DNA from: Virgibacillus_F flavescens
Lineage (GTDB): Bacteria; Bacillota; Bacilli; Bacillales; Amphibacillaceae
Reading direction: 5' to 3'
DNA length: 64,000 nucleotides
NCBI RefSeq assembly: GCF_050574275.1
Contig: NZ_CP192260.1
Location: 3,162,001 to 3,226,000, forward strand
In this document: positions 18,909 through 27,403 of the stretch, piece after piece
Numbering within the stretch: position 1 is the stretch's first letter
Layout: each line of letters begins with the position of its first letter
Position numbers and translations under genes: made by a program
The notes under the pieces: generated by a model
Told to the model about the DNA's origin: nothing
Database searches by the model: none
Seen by the model: the letters and a program-made list of their open reading frames with translations, nothing else

Positions 18909-18977
18909 TTATAAGATAATAATGGTGTAACGATCGAAGTACGGTAAAAACGCAAATACTTTTTGGTAGTCTTTCAA
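18909..18977 (-). pseudogene. Decayed 5' end of a second DUF6508-like gene
   Basis: A TTG start behind GGGAG opens KDYQKVFAFLPYFDR, then unrelated codons and a stop. It matches the start of the intact gene at 27228 (SGYHKLIAFLPYFEE), including the ribosome site. It is the divergent partner of the sigma remnant at 19140, in the same arrangement as at 26.8-27.4 kb. Confidence 0.7.
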
Positions 18978-19139
18978 TGCTATCACTCCCACATTAATTA
19001 GAATTGTATACTTTTTCACACCTTTTATATATTTTTATATTACACTGACAAAACTAGTCTAACTATTTATTAGAAAAAAATAAATCCTCACCAATAAAAC
19101 CAAATACTAAACCGTCAAATATATGAAAGGGCTCACAAA

Positions 19140-19241
19140 ATGAACGATCCAATTTTCCAGCAATCAGGTAAATCCATTAATGACATAGAAGAATTTAAGC
19201 AGTAATTCTTCAAACACAAGAAAGATGTGTTTGCGAGCTTT
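19140..19241 (+). pseudogene. Decayed 5' end of a second ECF sigma gene
   Basis: An ATG behind GAAAGGG opens MNDPIFQQSGKSINDIEEFK and then meets a TAA at about codon 21; the frame continues FFKHKKDVFAS. It parallels MIEPSFEHKADKPIDNMAEF and HKKSVFAMA of the intact sigma gene at 27404, and the upstream 160 bases are also related. It stops abruptly where the nuclease gene begins. Confidence 0.75.
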
Positions 19242-19248
19242 TTCCACT

Positions 19249-21183
19249 TTATCTAGACAAGAAGTTTAAAATATTGCTTATTTCAGTAACTGAGCCTGTT
19301 GCAGAATAGCCATTTTTTGTTTTTTCAATTCCTCTTATGAATGAAGAAGATAAAAATTCTAATGCACCCTCAATTTGATTCAACGCAGGAGATTGACTAA
19401 GATTTTGGTTCATTTTTAACATGATATATATGTCACGAGCAGACAATTCCCCTTTTGTGACTGAGTCATCTCTTTCTTCTGTCAGTACATCTAGAACTGA
19501 ATATACTAATTTTTTTTGAAATATTAACTGAGCCCTATCTTCTGCCAAACTATCTAGATTCACAATTCCACCTTTCGAAAATATCTTTTCATATTCTTTA
19601 TACCCTAAAGGAACTTCTCTGTGATTTTTCAATAAGTCAGCTAAAGCATCCACGTCTAGCAAAGCTACCTCATGCTCATTAGCTCTTTTAGCTACTCTTC
19701 CTTTGTCAAATTTTATTCCTACTACGACAATGTAATCAGCATTGTACTTCTGTTTGTGTTCTTTTAAAGTATCAAAGTCTATTAGCGAATCACTCACTGT
19801 AGGTGATGAAGTGGATTTTGCATCAATAATTATTTTATATTGTGAAACCGGAGCTGTCTTAGTTTGTGCTAGCACATCTGTTTCACCTGATTTCCCTAAC
19901 CATTTACTATCATACCCTAAGTTGATAAAGCACTCATTTATAACTTTTTCAAACCGTGAAGGCAGAGTGGAATCTGAAGCTGCTTGCCTCAGCTCTATAA
20001 TTAATGAATCAATTGAGTCTGTTGGAGTAGAACTATCTATGTCAAAATCATTCTCATTGATTTCATTATTATCACTAGTAAGTGACGATTCAATATTAAA
20101 GTATGATAGTACTGATTTTCCTAATTCAGAGGTTGCATATGTATAGTAATCAACTTTATATATTAATTTAGCTACTTCTAAAAAGTTCAATCGTTTACTC
20201 ATACTGTCTTTATTAACAGAATACTTCTCTTTAGGTATTGCTGCTAACTCTTTTAATGTTTGAGGTTTTCTATTTAAGTACAGTAGAATTTCTAGAACAA
20301 ATGTACAAATCTTATCGAGATAAAATACAAACTGAAAGTCATTTAATGATAGAATTTTCTCTCCAGAAGCTGTTACTTTGTAAGTAGTTAATGACTGACG
20401 TTCAATTAATCCCATATCTGTTAATGTTTTAATATGATGCTTTATACTATTTTCTTTTAAACCTGAAAAGACTGAGCTCTCTATAAAATCCAACAAATCA
20501 TTTTGCTTATTCTGTATTAACCGTATAGTTTCTTTAATAGTTTTTAAATAATTTTCTTTCCTTCCTGCAATATATCCTAAATTGTCTAGATCCTTCTTTT
20601 TGTTATCATATATCCAATTTGGGATGCTATTCATAATTTCATCGTGTTCAGTAGTTTCGATTTCATTTTTTTTGTGTAGTTCAAAATTATCATTAATTAT
20701 TTCTAGATAAACCTGACTTTTATTATTTATTTTATAAAGGTTTTCGAAACCGGAATATTCCACTACTCCCATATCTCTCAGCCACTGCAGTCGGGTATAA
20801 ATCTGGCTTTTCTTCTTCCAATTTACTATTAAGTACTCCTCATTAGCAATCTTCAATAGTCTTCCAATACTCATACTATCTTGATTCAATAAGTATAGTA
20901 TTTCTCCCAAAAAAATTACCGTATTACTTAAGTGTTCAAATAATATCTCATTACTTCTTGTGTTTAAAATTTTCTTCGAAATATCAGTTAGTTTCCAGCT
21001 ATTGTTCTCATCTTTAAGTAAAAAACCATTCGTTCTCAATCCTATAGCCATCTTTTCTTCTAAATTGTTATTTTTAAACTTTTCCAAATAGGTGTATAGA
21101 GAATCAACAAAATTATTCGCTCTAGGGATTTCTGGCATCGAATAAATCTTGTCACTCCAGCCTTTTAAACGTAAGTAATCCAT
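19249..21183 (-). CDS. Restriction-endonuclease-like protein with winged-helix repeats
   Basis: Protein of 644 aa. Residues 1-360 contain about four winged-helix-like units (for example LQWLRDMGVVEYS, IKTLTDMGLIERQ and LNFLEVAKLIYKV), and a polar linker spans about 360-390. A PD-(D/E)XK-type nuclease core follows: E412, GETDV at 433-437, and IIIDAKS with D454 and K456. This layout of DNA-reading wings followed by a nuclease resembles FokI, and the core also resembles Mrr-type domains. No methyltransferase gene is adjacent, so it may attack modified or foreign DNA. It lies within a block inserted between halves of a decayed sigma locus. Confidence 0.72.
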   Translation of the reverse strand: MDYLRLKGWSDKIYSMPEIPRANNFVDSLYTYLEKFKNNNLEEKMAIGLRTNGFLLKDENNSWKLTDISKKILNTRSNEILFEHLSNTVIFLGEILYLLNQDSMSIGRLLKIANEEYLIVNWKKKSQIYTRLQWLRDMGVVEYSGFENLYKINNKSQVYLEIINDNFELHKKNEIETTEHDEIMNSIPNWIYDNKKKDLDNLGYIAGRKENYLKTIKETIRLIQNKQNDLLDFIESSVFSGLKENSIKHHIKTLTDMGLIERQSLTTYKVTASGEKILSLNDFQFVFYLDKICTFVLEILLYLNRKPQTLKELAAIPKEKYSVNKDSMSKRLNFLEVAKLIYKVDYYTYATSELGKSVLSYFNIESSLTSDNNEINENDFDIDSSTPTDSIDSLIIELRQAASDSTLPSRFEKVINECFINLGYDSKWLGKSGETDVLAQTKTAPVSQYKIIIDAKSTSSPTVSDSLIDFDTLKEHKQKYNADYIVVVGIKFDKGRVAKRANEHEVALLDVDALADLLKNHREVPLGYKEYEKIFSKGGIVNLDSLAEDRAQLIFQKKLVYSVLDVLTEERDDSVTKGELSARDIYIMLKMNQNLSQSPALNQIEGALEFLSSSFIRGIEKTKNGYSATGSVTEISNILNFLSR

Positions 21184-21638
21184 TTTTTAATTCCTTTCAA
21201 CTACTTTAAATTTAATTAAACTTACTTTTTTAATAATTTCCCCTCATTTATCGATGGGTGGAGGTCTATGCTTAAAAACAATAAAACTGTTATTCACATC
21301 TTGTACAAATTATAAAAGTTATTATTTAGGAAGAAAAATTAACTTTAAATTACCAAAAAGCCACATTACTTATGATATGGTTCATCGTGATTAATTTTAA
21401 ATTGTTGAAAATAAAGGTACAATCCTTTCTTAAATAATTTGGCCCATTTGTTGAATACAGTTATTGAAAAACAATCAAATTCGTACAACAAGTATAACAT
21501 TCATAATTGAATATACGTATGGCTTTTTATTTAATTGTATCACTAAAGACATTTAAACTTTCACAAATCCCCCCTCCCCTCTATCACTTTTCACCAAAGA
21601 CCTTTATAATAGATAAGCGAAACTTATAGAAGGAAAAG
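21184..21638. other. Divergent intergenic region
   Basis: About 450 AT-rich bases between the nuclease gene (left) and the ABC-F gene (right). A TATAAT box lies at about 21605-21610, just before the ABC-F gene, but no good -35 box was found. No coding frame recognised. Confidence 0.45.
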
Positions 21639-21647
21639 GTGTTTTAC

Positions 21648-23204
21648 ATGAGCTTATTAACAGTTAAAGATTTGACCCATGGCTTCGGTGATCGGGCTAT
21701 TTTTGAAGATGTTTCTTTTCGTTTATTAAAGGGTGAACATATTGGGCTTATTGGTGCTAATGGTGAAGGTAAGTCCTCTTTTATGAATATCATTACGGGT
21801 AAATTAGAGCCTGATGCGGGGACCATCACGTGGGCGAAACACGTACGCATCGGTTACTTGGACCAGCATGCCGATCTTAGCCAGGGTATGACAATGCGCG
21901 ATGTGCTTCGGACTGCTTTCAAATATCTATTTGATATCGAAACAGAAATGAACGAACTTTTTGCAAAAATGGGGGACGTTGGGCCTGAGGAACTGGAAGA
22001 ATTACTGGAAGAAACTGGTCGGCTGCAGGATGCCTTAACAAACAATGACTTTTACACCATTGATGCTAAAGTTGACGAAGTTGCAAATGGACTTGGTCTG
22101 GATGAGGTTGGTTTAGAGCGTGGTGTTCACGATTTGAGTGGCGGACAGCGCACGAAGGTCCTGCTTGCCAAACTCCTTTTAGAGAAACCGGATATTTTGC
22201 TGCTTGATGAACCAACCAACTACCTTGATGTTGAACATATCGAATGGTTAAAGAAATATTTACTGGAGTACGAGAATGCATTCATTCTTATCTCACATGA
22301 TATACCGTTTTTAAATAGCGTCGTCAATTTGATCTATCATATGGAGAACCAGGAACTCACTCGTTACCCTGGGGATCATAACGAATTTCTTCGTGTGTAT
22401 GATATGAAAAAACAACAGCTTGAATCCGCTTTTAAGAAGCAGCAAAAGGAAATCGCCAGTTTGAAAACATTCGTTGCCAAAAATAAAGCAAATGCGGCAA
22501 CGAGTAAAATGGCGACGTCACGTCAAAAGAAGTTGGATAAGATGGATGTCATCGAATTAGATTCGGAAAAACCAAAACCCAAATTCCGTTTCAAAGAAGC
22601 ACGGACAGCAGGAAGGTATTTGTTCGAGACAAACGATCTCGTCATTGGATACGAAGAGCCGCTATCAAGAAAACTCAACCTGGTCATGGAACGTGGCCAA
22701 AAGCTTGCATTATCAGGAGCAAACGGAATCGGGAAAACCACGCTACTGCGGAGTATTCTCGGAGAAATTAATCCGGTTTCTGGTTCTGTAAAGCTAGGAG
22801 AGCACCTTCATATCGGTTATTTTGAACAGGAATTAAAAGAAACAACCAACCGAACATGTATTGAAGAAATGTGGGAGGATTTCCCCCACCTCACCCAGCA
22901 GGAGGTGCGCCGTTCCTTGGCTCAATGCGGCCTCACCAAGAAGCATATTGAAAGTAAAGTACGCGTACTGAGCGGAGGCGAGAAAGCAAAAGTCCGCCTT
23001 TGTAAATTATTAAACAAAGAGACCAATCTGCTCATACTCGATGAGCCAACCAACCACCTGGACGTTGACGCAAAAGCAGAACTCAAACGTGCATTGAAAG
23101 ATTATCATGGCAGTGTCCTGCTCATATCACACGAGCCTGAATTTTATCAGGACATCGTCACTGACGTTTGGAATTGCGAAGATTGGACGACTAGGGTATT
23201 TTAA
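21648..23204 (+). CDS. ABC-F family ATPase (YfmM-like)
   Basis: Soluble twin-ATPase protein of about 518 aa acting on ribosomes. The first domain has Walker A GANGEGKSS, signature LSGGQR and Walker B ILLLDEPTNYLD. The basic linker (KKQQKEIASLKTF, then KMATSRQKKLDKM) fits the P-site tRNA-interaction motif, and the second domain has GANGIGKTT, LSGGEK and LLILDEPTNHLD. All catalytic Glu residues are present. The best match by eye is the YfmM-like translation factors of Bacillus; an antibiotic-resistance role cannot be excluded. The start is the ATG at 21648, 8 bases after AAGGAAAAGG. A strong terminator follows. Codon use is less AT-rich than in its neighbours. Confidence 0.88.
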   Translation: MSLLTVKDLTHGFGDRAIFEDVSFRLLKGEHIGLIGANGEGKSSFMNIITGKLEPDAGTITWAKHVRIGYLDQHADLSQGMTMRDVLRTAFKYLFDIETEMNELFAKMGDVGPEELEELLEETGRLQDALTNNDFYTIDAKVDEVANGLGLDEVGLERGVHDLSGGQRTKVLLAKLLLEKPDILLLDEPTNYLDVEHIEWLKKYLLEYENAFILISHDIPFLNSVVNLIYHMENQELTRYPGDHNEFLRVYDMKKQQLESAFKKQQKEIASLKTFVAKNKANAATSKMATSRQKKLDKMDVIELDSEKPKPKFRFKEARTAGRYLFETNDLVIGYEEPLSRKLNLVMERGQKLALSGANGIGKTTLLRSILGEINPVSGSVKLGEHLHIGYFEQELKETTNRTCIEEMWEDFPHLTQQEVRRSLAQCGLTKKHIESKVRVLSGGEKAKVRLCKLLNKETNLLILDEPTNHLDVDAKAELKRALKDYHGSVLLISHEPEFYQDIVTDVWNCEDWTTRVF

Positions 23205-23211
23205 TGAAGAA

Positions 23212-23256
23212 AGAAGGACTTCCCTCAAACGTTAATGGGGAAGTCCTTCTTTTTTG
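23212..23256 (+). terminator. Rho-independent terminator of the ABC-F gene
   Basis: AAGGACTTCCC pairs with GGGGAAGTCCTT across a loop of about 12 bases, followed by a T run. Confidence 0.9.
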
Positions 23257-23258
23257 GT

Positions 23259-23287
23259 GGGACAAGCGGGACGGTTCTCTTGTCCCT
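23259..23287. repeat. GGGACA palindromic repeat, single
   Basis: GGGACA...TGTCCC ends with an internal GGGACGGTTCT core. Leftmost copy in the window, abutting the stop of the antitoxin gene. Confidence 0.85.
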
Positions 23288-24319
23288 CTAAAAATCATTA
23301 ATTTCTTTCGCTAGATTATATGGGATAGTTTCTCCGTCAGAAGTTGCTTGGTAAGGAATTTCCTTGTGCACATAGTCAAGCATACTTTTACTTCCTAACT
23401 TGTCAAACTTTTTTAAGACTGCTTGAAGTACAGATATCTCATCTATACTAAATTTAGATAAGTTCACATTTTGTTTCGGCAACACGTTGTACACAATAGT
23501 ATCGTCAACGTACGCTTCACTAACTACTATATGTGTTTGAGCATATTTTAAAATTTCATCATATGCTATCGGAACAACGCCAAGGGGTACATGTTTATAA
23601 ACTTGGCCAGACATTCCTATTCCATATTTTTTACAGAATAGAAAATCGGCATACCAGAGAAGTTTCGTTAATTTTACTTTATCTAACCCCGAATTATGCT
23701 GGGCGAAGAACGCAATCATATCAAGTGTTTTCTCAAGATCTAGTTTCTTATAGCCACTTTCGTGAGATTCTTCCTTATATTCCATATATAATGATTCAAT
23801 AATTTCTTTATATAAATACCTTACAGATTTTGTTTCTACAAAGTCTGATATAGTCCCTCTAATTTCTTTGTATCTTGCTTGGTCAAATTTATCTTTATGT
23901 CTTTCCAACTCATCTATGGCTAATTTAGGGTTATCTCTAACAAATCTTAATTTTTGATCATAGGTCTCATCTTGAATGGACTTGTTTTCGTACCTTTGAA
24001 TCGTTACGTCTCCCCACCCTAACATATTTGCGAATTCCTTTTGATTTACTTCATATAAGGCACGGGCTTCTTTAATCTCATATGAAGTAAGAAGTCCATT
24101 AAGCGCTCTATAACTATCCTTGGCAGCCAATAAGTTTTGATTTACTATTTCTTTAGGTGAAAACTTGTCATCTTCAATAGAACAGTAGTAAAAAATTCCC
24201 TCGTATTCTACGGGGGTATTATGGACGAGCGCCTGCGTTTTATCTTTTATCACAGAAATTTCATGGACTGTATCACAGAACGGACAACTATAGGTTAATT
24301 TTTTCACGACTTCTCCCAT
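23288..24319 (-). CDS. MqsA-like HTH antitoxin with Panacea (SocA/DUF4065) domain
   Basis: Second gene of a toxin-antitoxin pair, about 343 aa. The N-terminus has a YgiT/MqsA-type zinc finger (SCPFCDTVHE, then YYCSIEDDKF). An Xre-like HTH follows at about 90-120 (NQKEFANMLGWGDVTIQRYENKS). The C-terminal part is a Panacea/SocA domain at about 200-330 (KLTKLLWYADFLFCKKYG, then PLGVVPIAYDEIL). The family neutralises unrelated toxins by direct contact and autoregulates through the HTH. The likely start is ATG 24319, with AAAGGATG about 8 bases away. It follows the toxin by about 80 bases. Confidence 0.85.
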   Translation of the reverse strand: MGEVVKKLTYSCPFCDTVHEISVIKDKTQALVHNTPVEYEGIFYYCSIEDDKFSPKEIVNQNLLAAKDSYRALNGLLTSYEIKEARALYEVNQKEFANMLGWGDVTIQRYENKSIQDETYDQKLRFVRDNPKLAIDELERHKDKFDQARYKEIRGTISDFVETKSVRYLYKEIIESLYMEYKEESHESGYKKLDLEKTLDMIAFFAQHNSGLDKVKLTKLLWYADFLFCKKYGIGMSGQVYKHVPLGVVPIAYDEILKYAQTHIVVSEAYVDDTIVYNVLPKQNVNLSKFSIDEISVLQAVLKKFDKLGSKSMLDYVHKEIPYQATSDGETIPYNLAKEINDF

Positions 24320-24398
24320 TTTTATCATCCTTTTATCTTCTAAATTCGGTATTTGTCTCTTTTTACAAGGATTTCATTAGGCGATATCCTACCTGGTA

Positions 24399-24797
24399 TC
24401 AAGCGTATGGTTTATTGGTAATTGGCCATCTAGGAAAATGAAAAGACATACAGAATATCTTCTTTTTTTCTTCATCACGTATCTTAAGCTTTATATAGAC
24501 ATTGTTATCCACTATAGTTTTTTCAAAAAACCAAAATGATGGGCTACTTGGCCTCTTAATATCAACAGCCGTTTTACAATAATCACTAGCTTTTAGGGTA
24601 ACCAGCTCATTAACTACATCTTCAACATCAAACTCCAAACATAGAAGTGTATTCTGGGTTGTAAAAGGGTCAAGAGGATCTTCATGTTTTCTAGTCATTT
24701 GGATGTCTAGATTATCATTATTAACAGATAAAATTTGCCTAACTTTATAAATAAAATTATTAACTTCATCTATATCTTCAATCCAATCCTCCTGCAC
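24399..24797 (-). CDS. MqsR-like toxin
   Basis: About 132 aa. The C-terminal half shows the MqsR/RelE-fold signature: LKASDYCKTAVDIKRP, then SFWFFEKTI, then VYIKLKIRDEEKKKIFCMSFHF. MqsR proteins are ribosome-independent mRNA interferases, and the pairing with an MqsA/Panacea antitoxin supports this. The start is uncertain: the GTG at 24797 has AAAGGAAG 7 bases upstream, the ATG at 24818 lies further out, and a TTG at 24857 would overlap the operator. Toxin-first order is typical of mqsRA. Confidence 0.75.
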   Translation of the reverse strand: MQEDWIEDIDEVNNFIYKVRQILSVNNDNLDIQMTRKHEDPLDPFTTQNTLLCLEFDVEDVVNELVTLKASDYCKTAVDIKRPSSPSFWFFEKTIVDNNVYIKLKIRDEEKKKIFCMSFHFPRWPITNKPYA

Positions 24798-24834
24798 CGG
24801 GACACTTCCTTTAACCATTATTATACATAGTATA

Positions 24835-24876
24835 CAATCGATTGATAATTTATTCAATAAAAATAATCAATTGATT
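24835..24876. promoter_or_regulatory. Probable operator/promoter of the mqsRA-like operon
   Basis: Two similar palindromes, CAATCGATTG at 24835-24844 and AATCAATTGATT at 24865-24876, flank the leftward promoter region just upstream of the toxin gene. TATACT and TATAAT boxes lie at 24820-24835 on the minus strand. Probably the binding site of the antitoxin HTH. Confidence 0.55.
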
Positions 24877-24902
24877 GTTTTTCCTTATTTATTCTTTAGA
24901 AA

Positions 24903-25097
24903 CAGAATCAGCCGGGGAAAGGATCGTTCCCGTTTTTAGTAAGGGTAAAGTAGAAGATGATCCCGAGCACTGTTACGGATCGAGAGGTTACGGTTCTTGT
25001 GGTTGGGGATGATGTGGAGATTTCTTTGAGTGAATATGCTAAATTGGTGGTCTTTTTTGTTGTTTTTACTTGGTAGACTGGATAATTATGTTAAATT
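24903..25097 (+). pseudogene. Decayed 3' end of a second anti-sigma gene
   Basis: Closely matches 28890-29120, the last part of the intact anti-sigma gene plus its downstream region (ESAGERIVPVFSKGEVE, then DDVEIPLGE, then the TTTTTTGTTGTTTTTACT stretch). Frameshifts and deletions have broken it. With the remnants at 18909-19241 it marks the two ends of a disrupted second sigma/anti-sigma locus. Confidence 0.8.
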
Positions 25098-25124
25098 GGG
25101 ACAGAGGGACGGTTCTTCTGTCCC
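25098..25124. repeat. GGGACA palindromic repeat, single
   Basis: GGGACAGAGGGACGG...TGTCCC, directly after the anti-sigma remnant. Confidence 0.85.
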
Positions 25125-25159
25125 GTAGAACAAGAGGATAAAAGATTTTGGGAGGCATT

Positions 25160-25579
25160 ATGAAAAAAACTATAAATTACCTCGTTGTTGTTTTAATCAT
25201 TGTTTTATTGGTAGGTTGTAGTAATGAAGAAGAAAGAACTGAAAAAATAGAGGCATATAAAGCAGAAACTATTTCTCAGGAAGACGGAGATTATAAATTA
25301 GTTAATTCACAAATTATAATGGTAGGAAAAGATGAAAATCTGAAAGTTGAAGCTAGAGTTATTGAAGATTTATATGATAAAGACGGAAAGTATATTAAAA
25401 CCCGCTTATTGCATTCAACAACTAAAAACGGCGATGAAGAGGTGTATGTTGATGAACCTATGACTATTTTATTGTCTGACCAGCATGGTGAAAGTAAACA
25501 AATGGCAAAAGAATTAACGGAACAGGAAAAGAAAGATATTAAGGAGCATATTTTAGAGCTGTTCGATAGTAAATTTTAA
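25160..25579 (+). CDS. Lipoprotein, 139 aa
   Basis: Signal peptide with lipobox LLVGC (Cys at about residue 19), then an acidic extracellular domain (EEERTEKIEAYKAE, then lysine- and glutamate-rich beta strands). Exported and lipid-anchored to the membrane. GGGAGG precedes ATG 25160. Family not recognised. It lies between two GGGACA repeats, so it is probably a single-gene transcript. Confidence 0.75.
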   Translation: MKKTINYLVVVLIIVLLVGCSNEEERTEKIEAYKAETISQEDGDYKLVNSQIIMVGKDENLKVEARVIEDLYDKDGKYIKTRLLHSTTKNGDEEVYVDEPMTILLSDQHGESKQMAKELTEQEKKDIKEHILELFDSKF

Positions 25580-25609
25580 GGGTATTTACTGCTTTTAAAT
25601 ATAAACAGC

Positions 25610-25636
25610 GGGACAGAAGAACTGTCCCTCTGTCCC
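25610..25636. repeat. GGGACA palindromic repeat, single
   Basis: Inverse orientation to the copy at 25098, with one base change in the core (AACTGTCCC). Confidence 0.85.
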
Positions 25637-25725
25637 ATTATAGTATGTTACATTAAATACAGAAGTTGTGTGCGATTACAACGTAGCAGTTTCTTGAACA
25701 AGAGGGTTTTTATATCGTTAAGAGT

Positions 25726-26130
25726 ATGGGGTGTAGTCAATTGGAAAGAGCAGTTTTTGAAATGATAGCAGACAAAAGAAAGTTGTTTTTTATACTAAAT
25801 TATTTTTCATTGGTGCTTCTTGGAGGCATAACGTTTCCCATAAATTCATTAAATGATCTTATGTTTTCAGTATCTATGTTAATTGTTTATTTTTACCTTG
25901 GTTTTATTTTCACTGGATTATATGATAAAAAACCTTTAGTGGTATTCGTTTCAGCATTTATATTAAATTTATTGGGATTATCGTGGCGTGTTCTATTGGA
26001 GTGGGGAGAATACTCCTTGACATTGAATTTGACAGTATTGAATGTGGGAATTCACCTAATTTTCATACCGCTATACATCACGTTCATATATCTTATCGTT
26101 CAGCAAATTAAGTGTAAAATGAAAAACTAA
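25726..26130 (+). CDS. Integral membrane protein, 134 aa
   Basis: Four hydrophobic helices (about 22-40, 45-65, 70-90, 105-125), very few charged residues between them, and a short basic tail KCKMKN. No family recognised. The ribosome site is weak; the ATG at 25726 could be replaced by the TTG at 25741. A long inverted repeat (AACGATGTTTAATGTT against AACATTAAATCGTT) follows the stop and may end transcription. Confidence 0.6.
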   Translation: MGCSQLERAVFEMIADKRKLFFILNYFSLVLLGGITFPINSLNDLMFSVSMLIVYFYLGFIFTGLYDKKPLVVFVSAFILNLLGLSWRVLLEWGEYSLTLNLTVLNVGIHLIFIPLYITFIYLIVQQIKCKMKN

Positions 26131-26251
26131 CGATGTTTAATGTTCGATTTTTTTCTTAAAATAACAAGTGATTTAGCATTAAACATTAAATCGTTTATTT
26201 GGTTCTGTGAAGTCTTGTTAAATTACAAGGCATCGGTTTTATATAATCAGC

Positions 26252-26278
26252 GGGACAGAAGAACCGTCCCTCTGTCCC
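26252..26278. repeat. GGGACA palindromic repeat, single
   Basis: GGGACAGAAGAACCG...TGTCCC just before the stop of the GNAT gene at 26282. Confidence 0.85.
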
Positions 26279-26281
26279 GCT

Positions 26282-26842
26282 TCATGTAAATTCATCCTTT
26301 AATATGGAGTACATAGCAAGGTCCAGGAATTCTCCATTCATAACAAAAGATTCTCTAGCAAGACCTTCGTATTTCATTCCAAGCTTCTCTAATACGCGTT
26401 GTGACTGGATATTTCCTACCATAATTGGAGCTTCTACCCTGTTTAGCTGCATGCTTTCAAACCCATATTTTAATAACTCCTTAGCAGCCTCCTGCGTAAG
26501 CCCTCTCCCCCAGTATTTATGCGATAACACGTACGTAATTTCAGCTTTAAAGTGTTTGGGAATCCAATTTACAAAATCAATCGTTCCAATCATTTTATTT
26601 TCGGTTTTAAGTTCAATTGCCCAGGTGAGTTTTTTATTTTGTTCGTAGGCAGTCGTGATATATTCCAGAAATGCTCGACTGTCTTCAATTGAATTGTGTG
26701 CTTCCCAAGGTACATAGCGCGATACCACCGCCTCTGATGCGTATTCAAATAAATCCTGCGCATCATCCATCGTTATTTTCCTTAGAATTATTCTTTCCGT
26801 TTCTAAAGTAGGTATATTTCGATATATGCTTTCTGGTTTCAT
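26282..26842 (-). CDS. GNAT N-acetyltransferase (RimJ/RimL type)
   Basis: Protein of 186 aa with the typical order: TERIILRKITMDDAQDLF at the start, IGTIDFVNWIPKHFKAEITYVLSHKYWGRGLTQEA carrying the acetyl-CoA loop (YWGRGLTQ), and a C-terminal SQRVLEKLGMKYEGLARE. Relatives transfer acetyl groups to ribosomal-protein N-termini, amino acids or drugs; the substrate is unknown here. The start codon overlaps the stop of the upstream 128-aa gene, so the two are co-expressed. Confidence 0.88.
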   Translation of the reverse strand: MKPESIYRNIPTLETERIILRKITMDDAQDLFEYASEAVVSRYVPWEAHNSIEDSRAFLEYITTAYEQNKKLTWAIELKTENKMIGTIDFVNWIPKHFKAEITYVLSHKYWGRGLTQEAAKELLKYGFESMQLNRVEAPIMVGNIQSQRVLEKLGMKYEGLARESFVMNGEFLDLAMYSILKDEFT

Positions 26843-27228
26843 CAGTAAAGCTCCCCCATCCTCCGAAGCGCTTTCTCAAATAGCCCCTTTTTCGCATAGG
26901 TTATCCATGCTCCTGAAGTAAATCTTTCATCCCTGATCATTTTCGTTAAAATAGCTTTGACTAGCTGCTCGTTTGCTGTTGAAATTTTACAATCCATTTC
27001 GTCAACATCTGTAACTCCATATTCTTCTAATGTGCTTTTGTAATCTCCATCGATATACTCCACTTCATACATACATTCCACAAACTCCTCCATTTCATGT
27101 GAATAGTTAGTATATAGAGGTGTCGCTTCGATTACGAATGGTTGGTCCCCTTCCATTATCCTTTTGGGATCCCTGGACAGTTCTTCAAAATATGGTAAAA
27201 ACGCAATTAATTTATGATAGCCGCTCAA
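26842..27228 (-). CDS. DUF6508-like protein
   Basis: Soluble protein of 128 aa, TTG start behind GGAGG. It opens with SGYHKLIAFLPYFEE and ends with ITYAKKGLFEKALRRM, the two conserved ends of a small family I recall as DUF6508; function unknown. It is divergent from the sigma gene, with 175 bases between the starts. A decayed copy of its start occurs at 18909-18977 beside a decayed sigma gene, so the pairing is old. Confidence 0.65.
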   Translation of the reverse strand: MSGYHKLIAFLPYFEELSRDPKRIMEGDQPFVIEATPLYTNYSHEMEEFVECMYEVEYIDGDYKSTLEEYGVTDVDEMDCKISTANEQLVKAILTKMIRDERFTSGAWITYAKKGLFEKALRRMGELY

Positions 27229-27403
27229 TGTACCCGCCTCCGCTTTGGTTAATATGATTAATTAGAATTGTATATTTTTTTATACATTATATCTACCTCT
27301 ATATTACACTGGTAAGACGATAGTACCTATTTAAATTAAAAAAAACATTTTTTACCAATAAAATACAACATTGACCCGTCTACTACATGAAAGGGGGCGC
27401 AAA

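Noticed and set aside
18543..18930. Two plus-strand frames across the retron leader
   Set aside because: No ribosome sites, composition unlike protein, and they overlap the hairpins and the decayed sigma-locus remnant.
21641..23204. ABC-F gene as a clear antibiotic-resistance gene
   Set aside because: Sequence type is closest to housekeeping YfmM-like factors. No leader peptide or attenuator was identified.
26129..26203. A second riboswitch-like structure after the gene at 25726
   Set aside because: It is an inverted repeat of about 15 bases with a long loop and no known riboswitch core. Probably a weak terminator.
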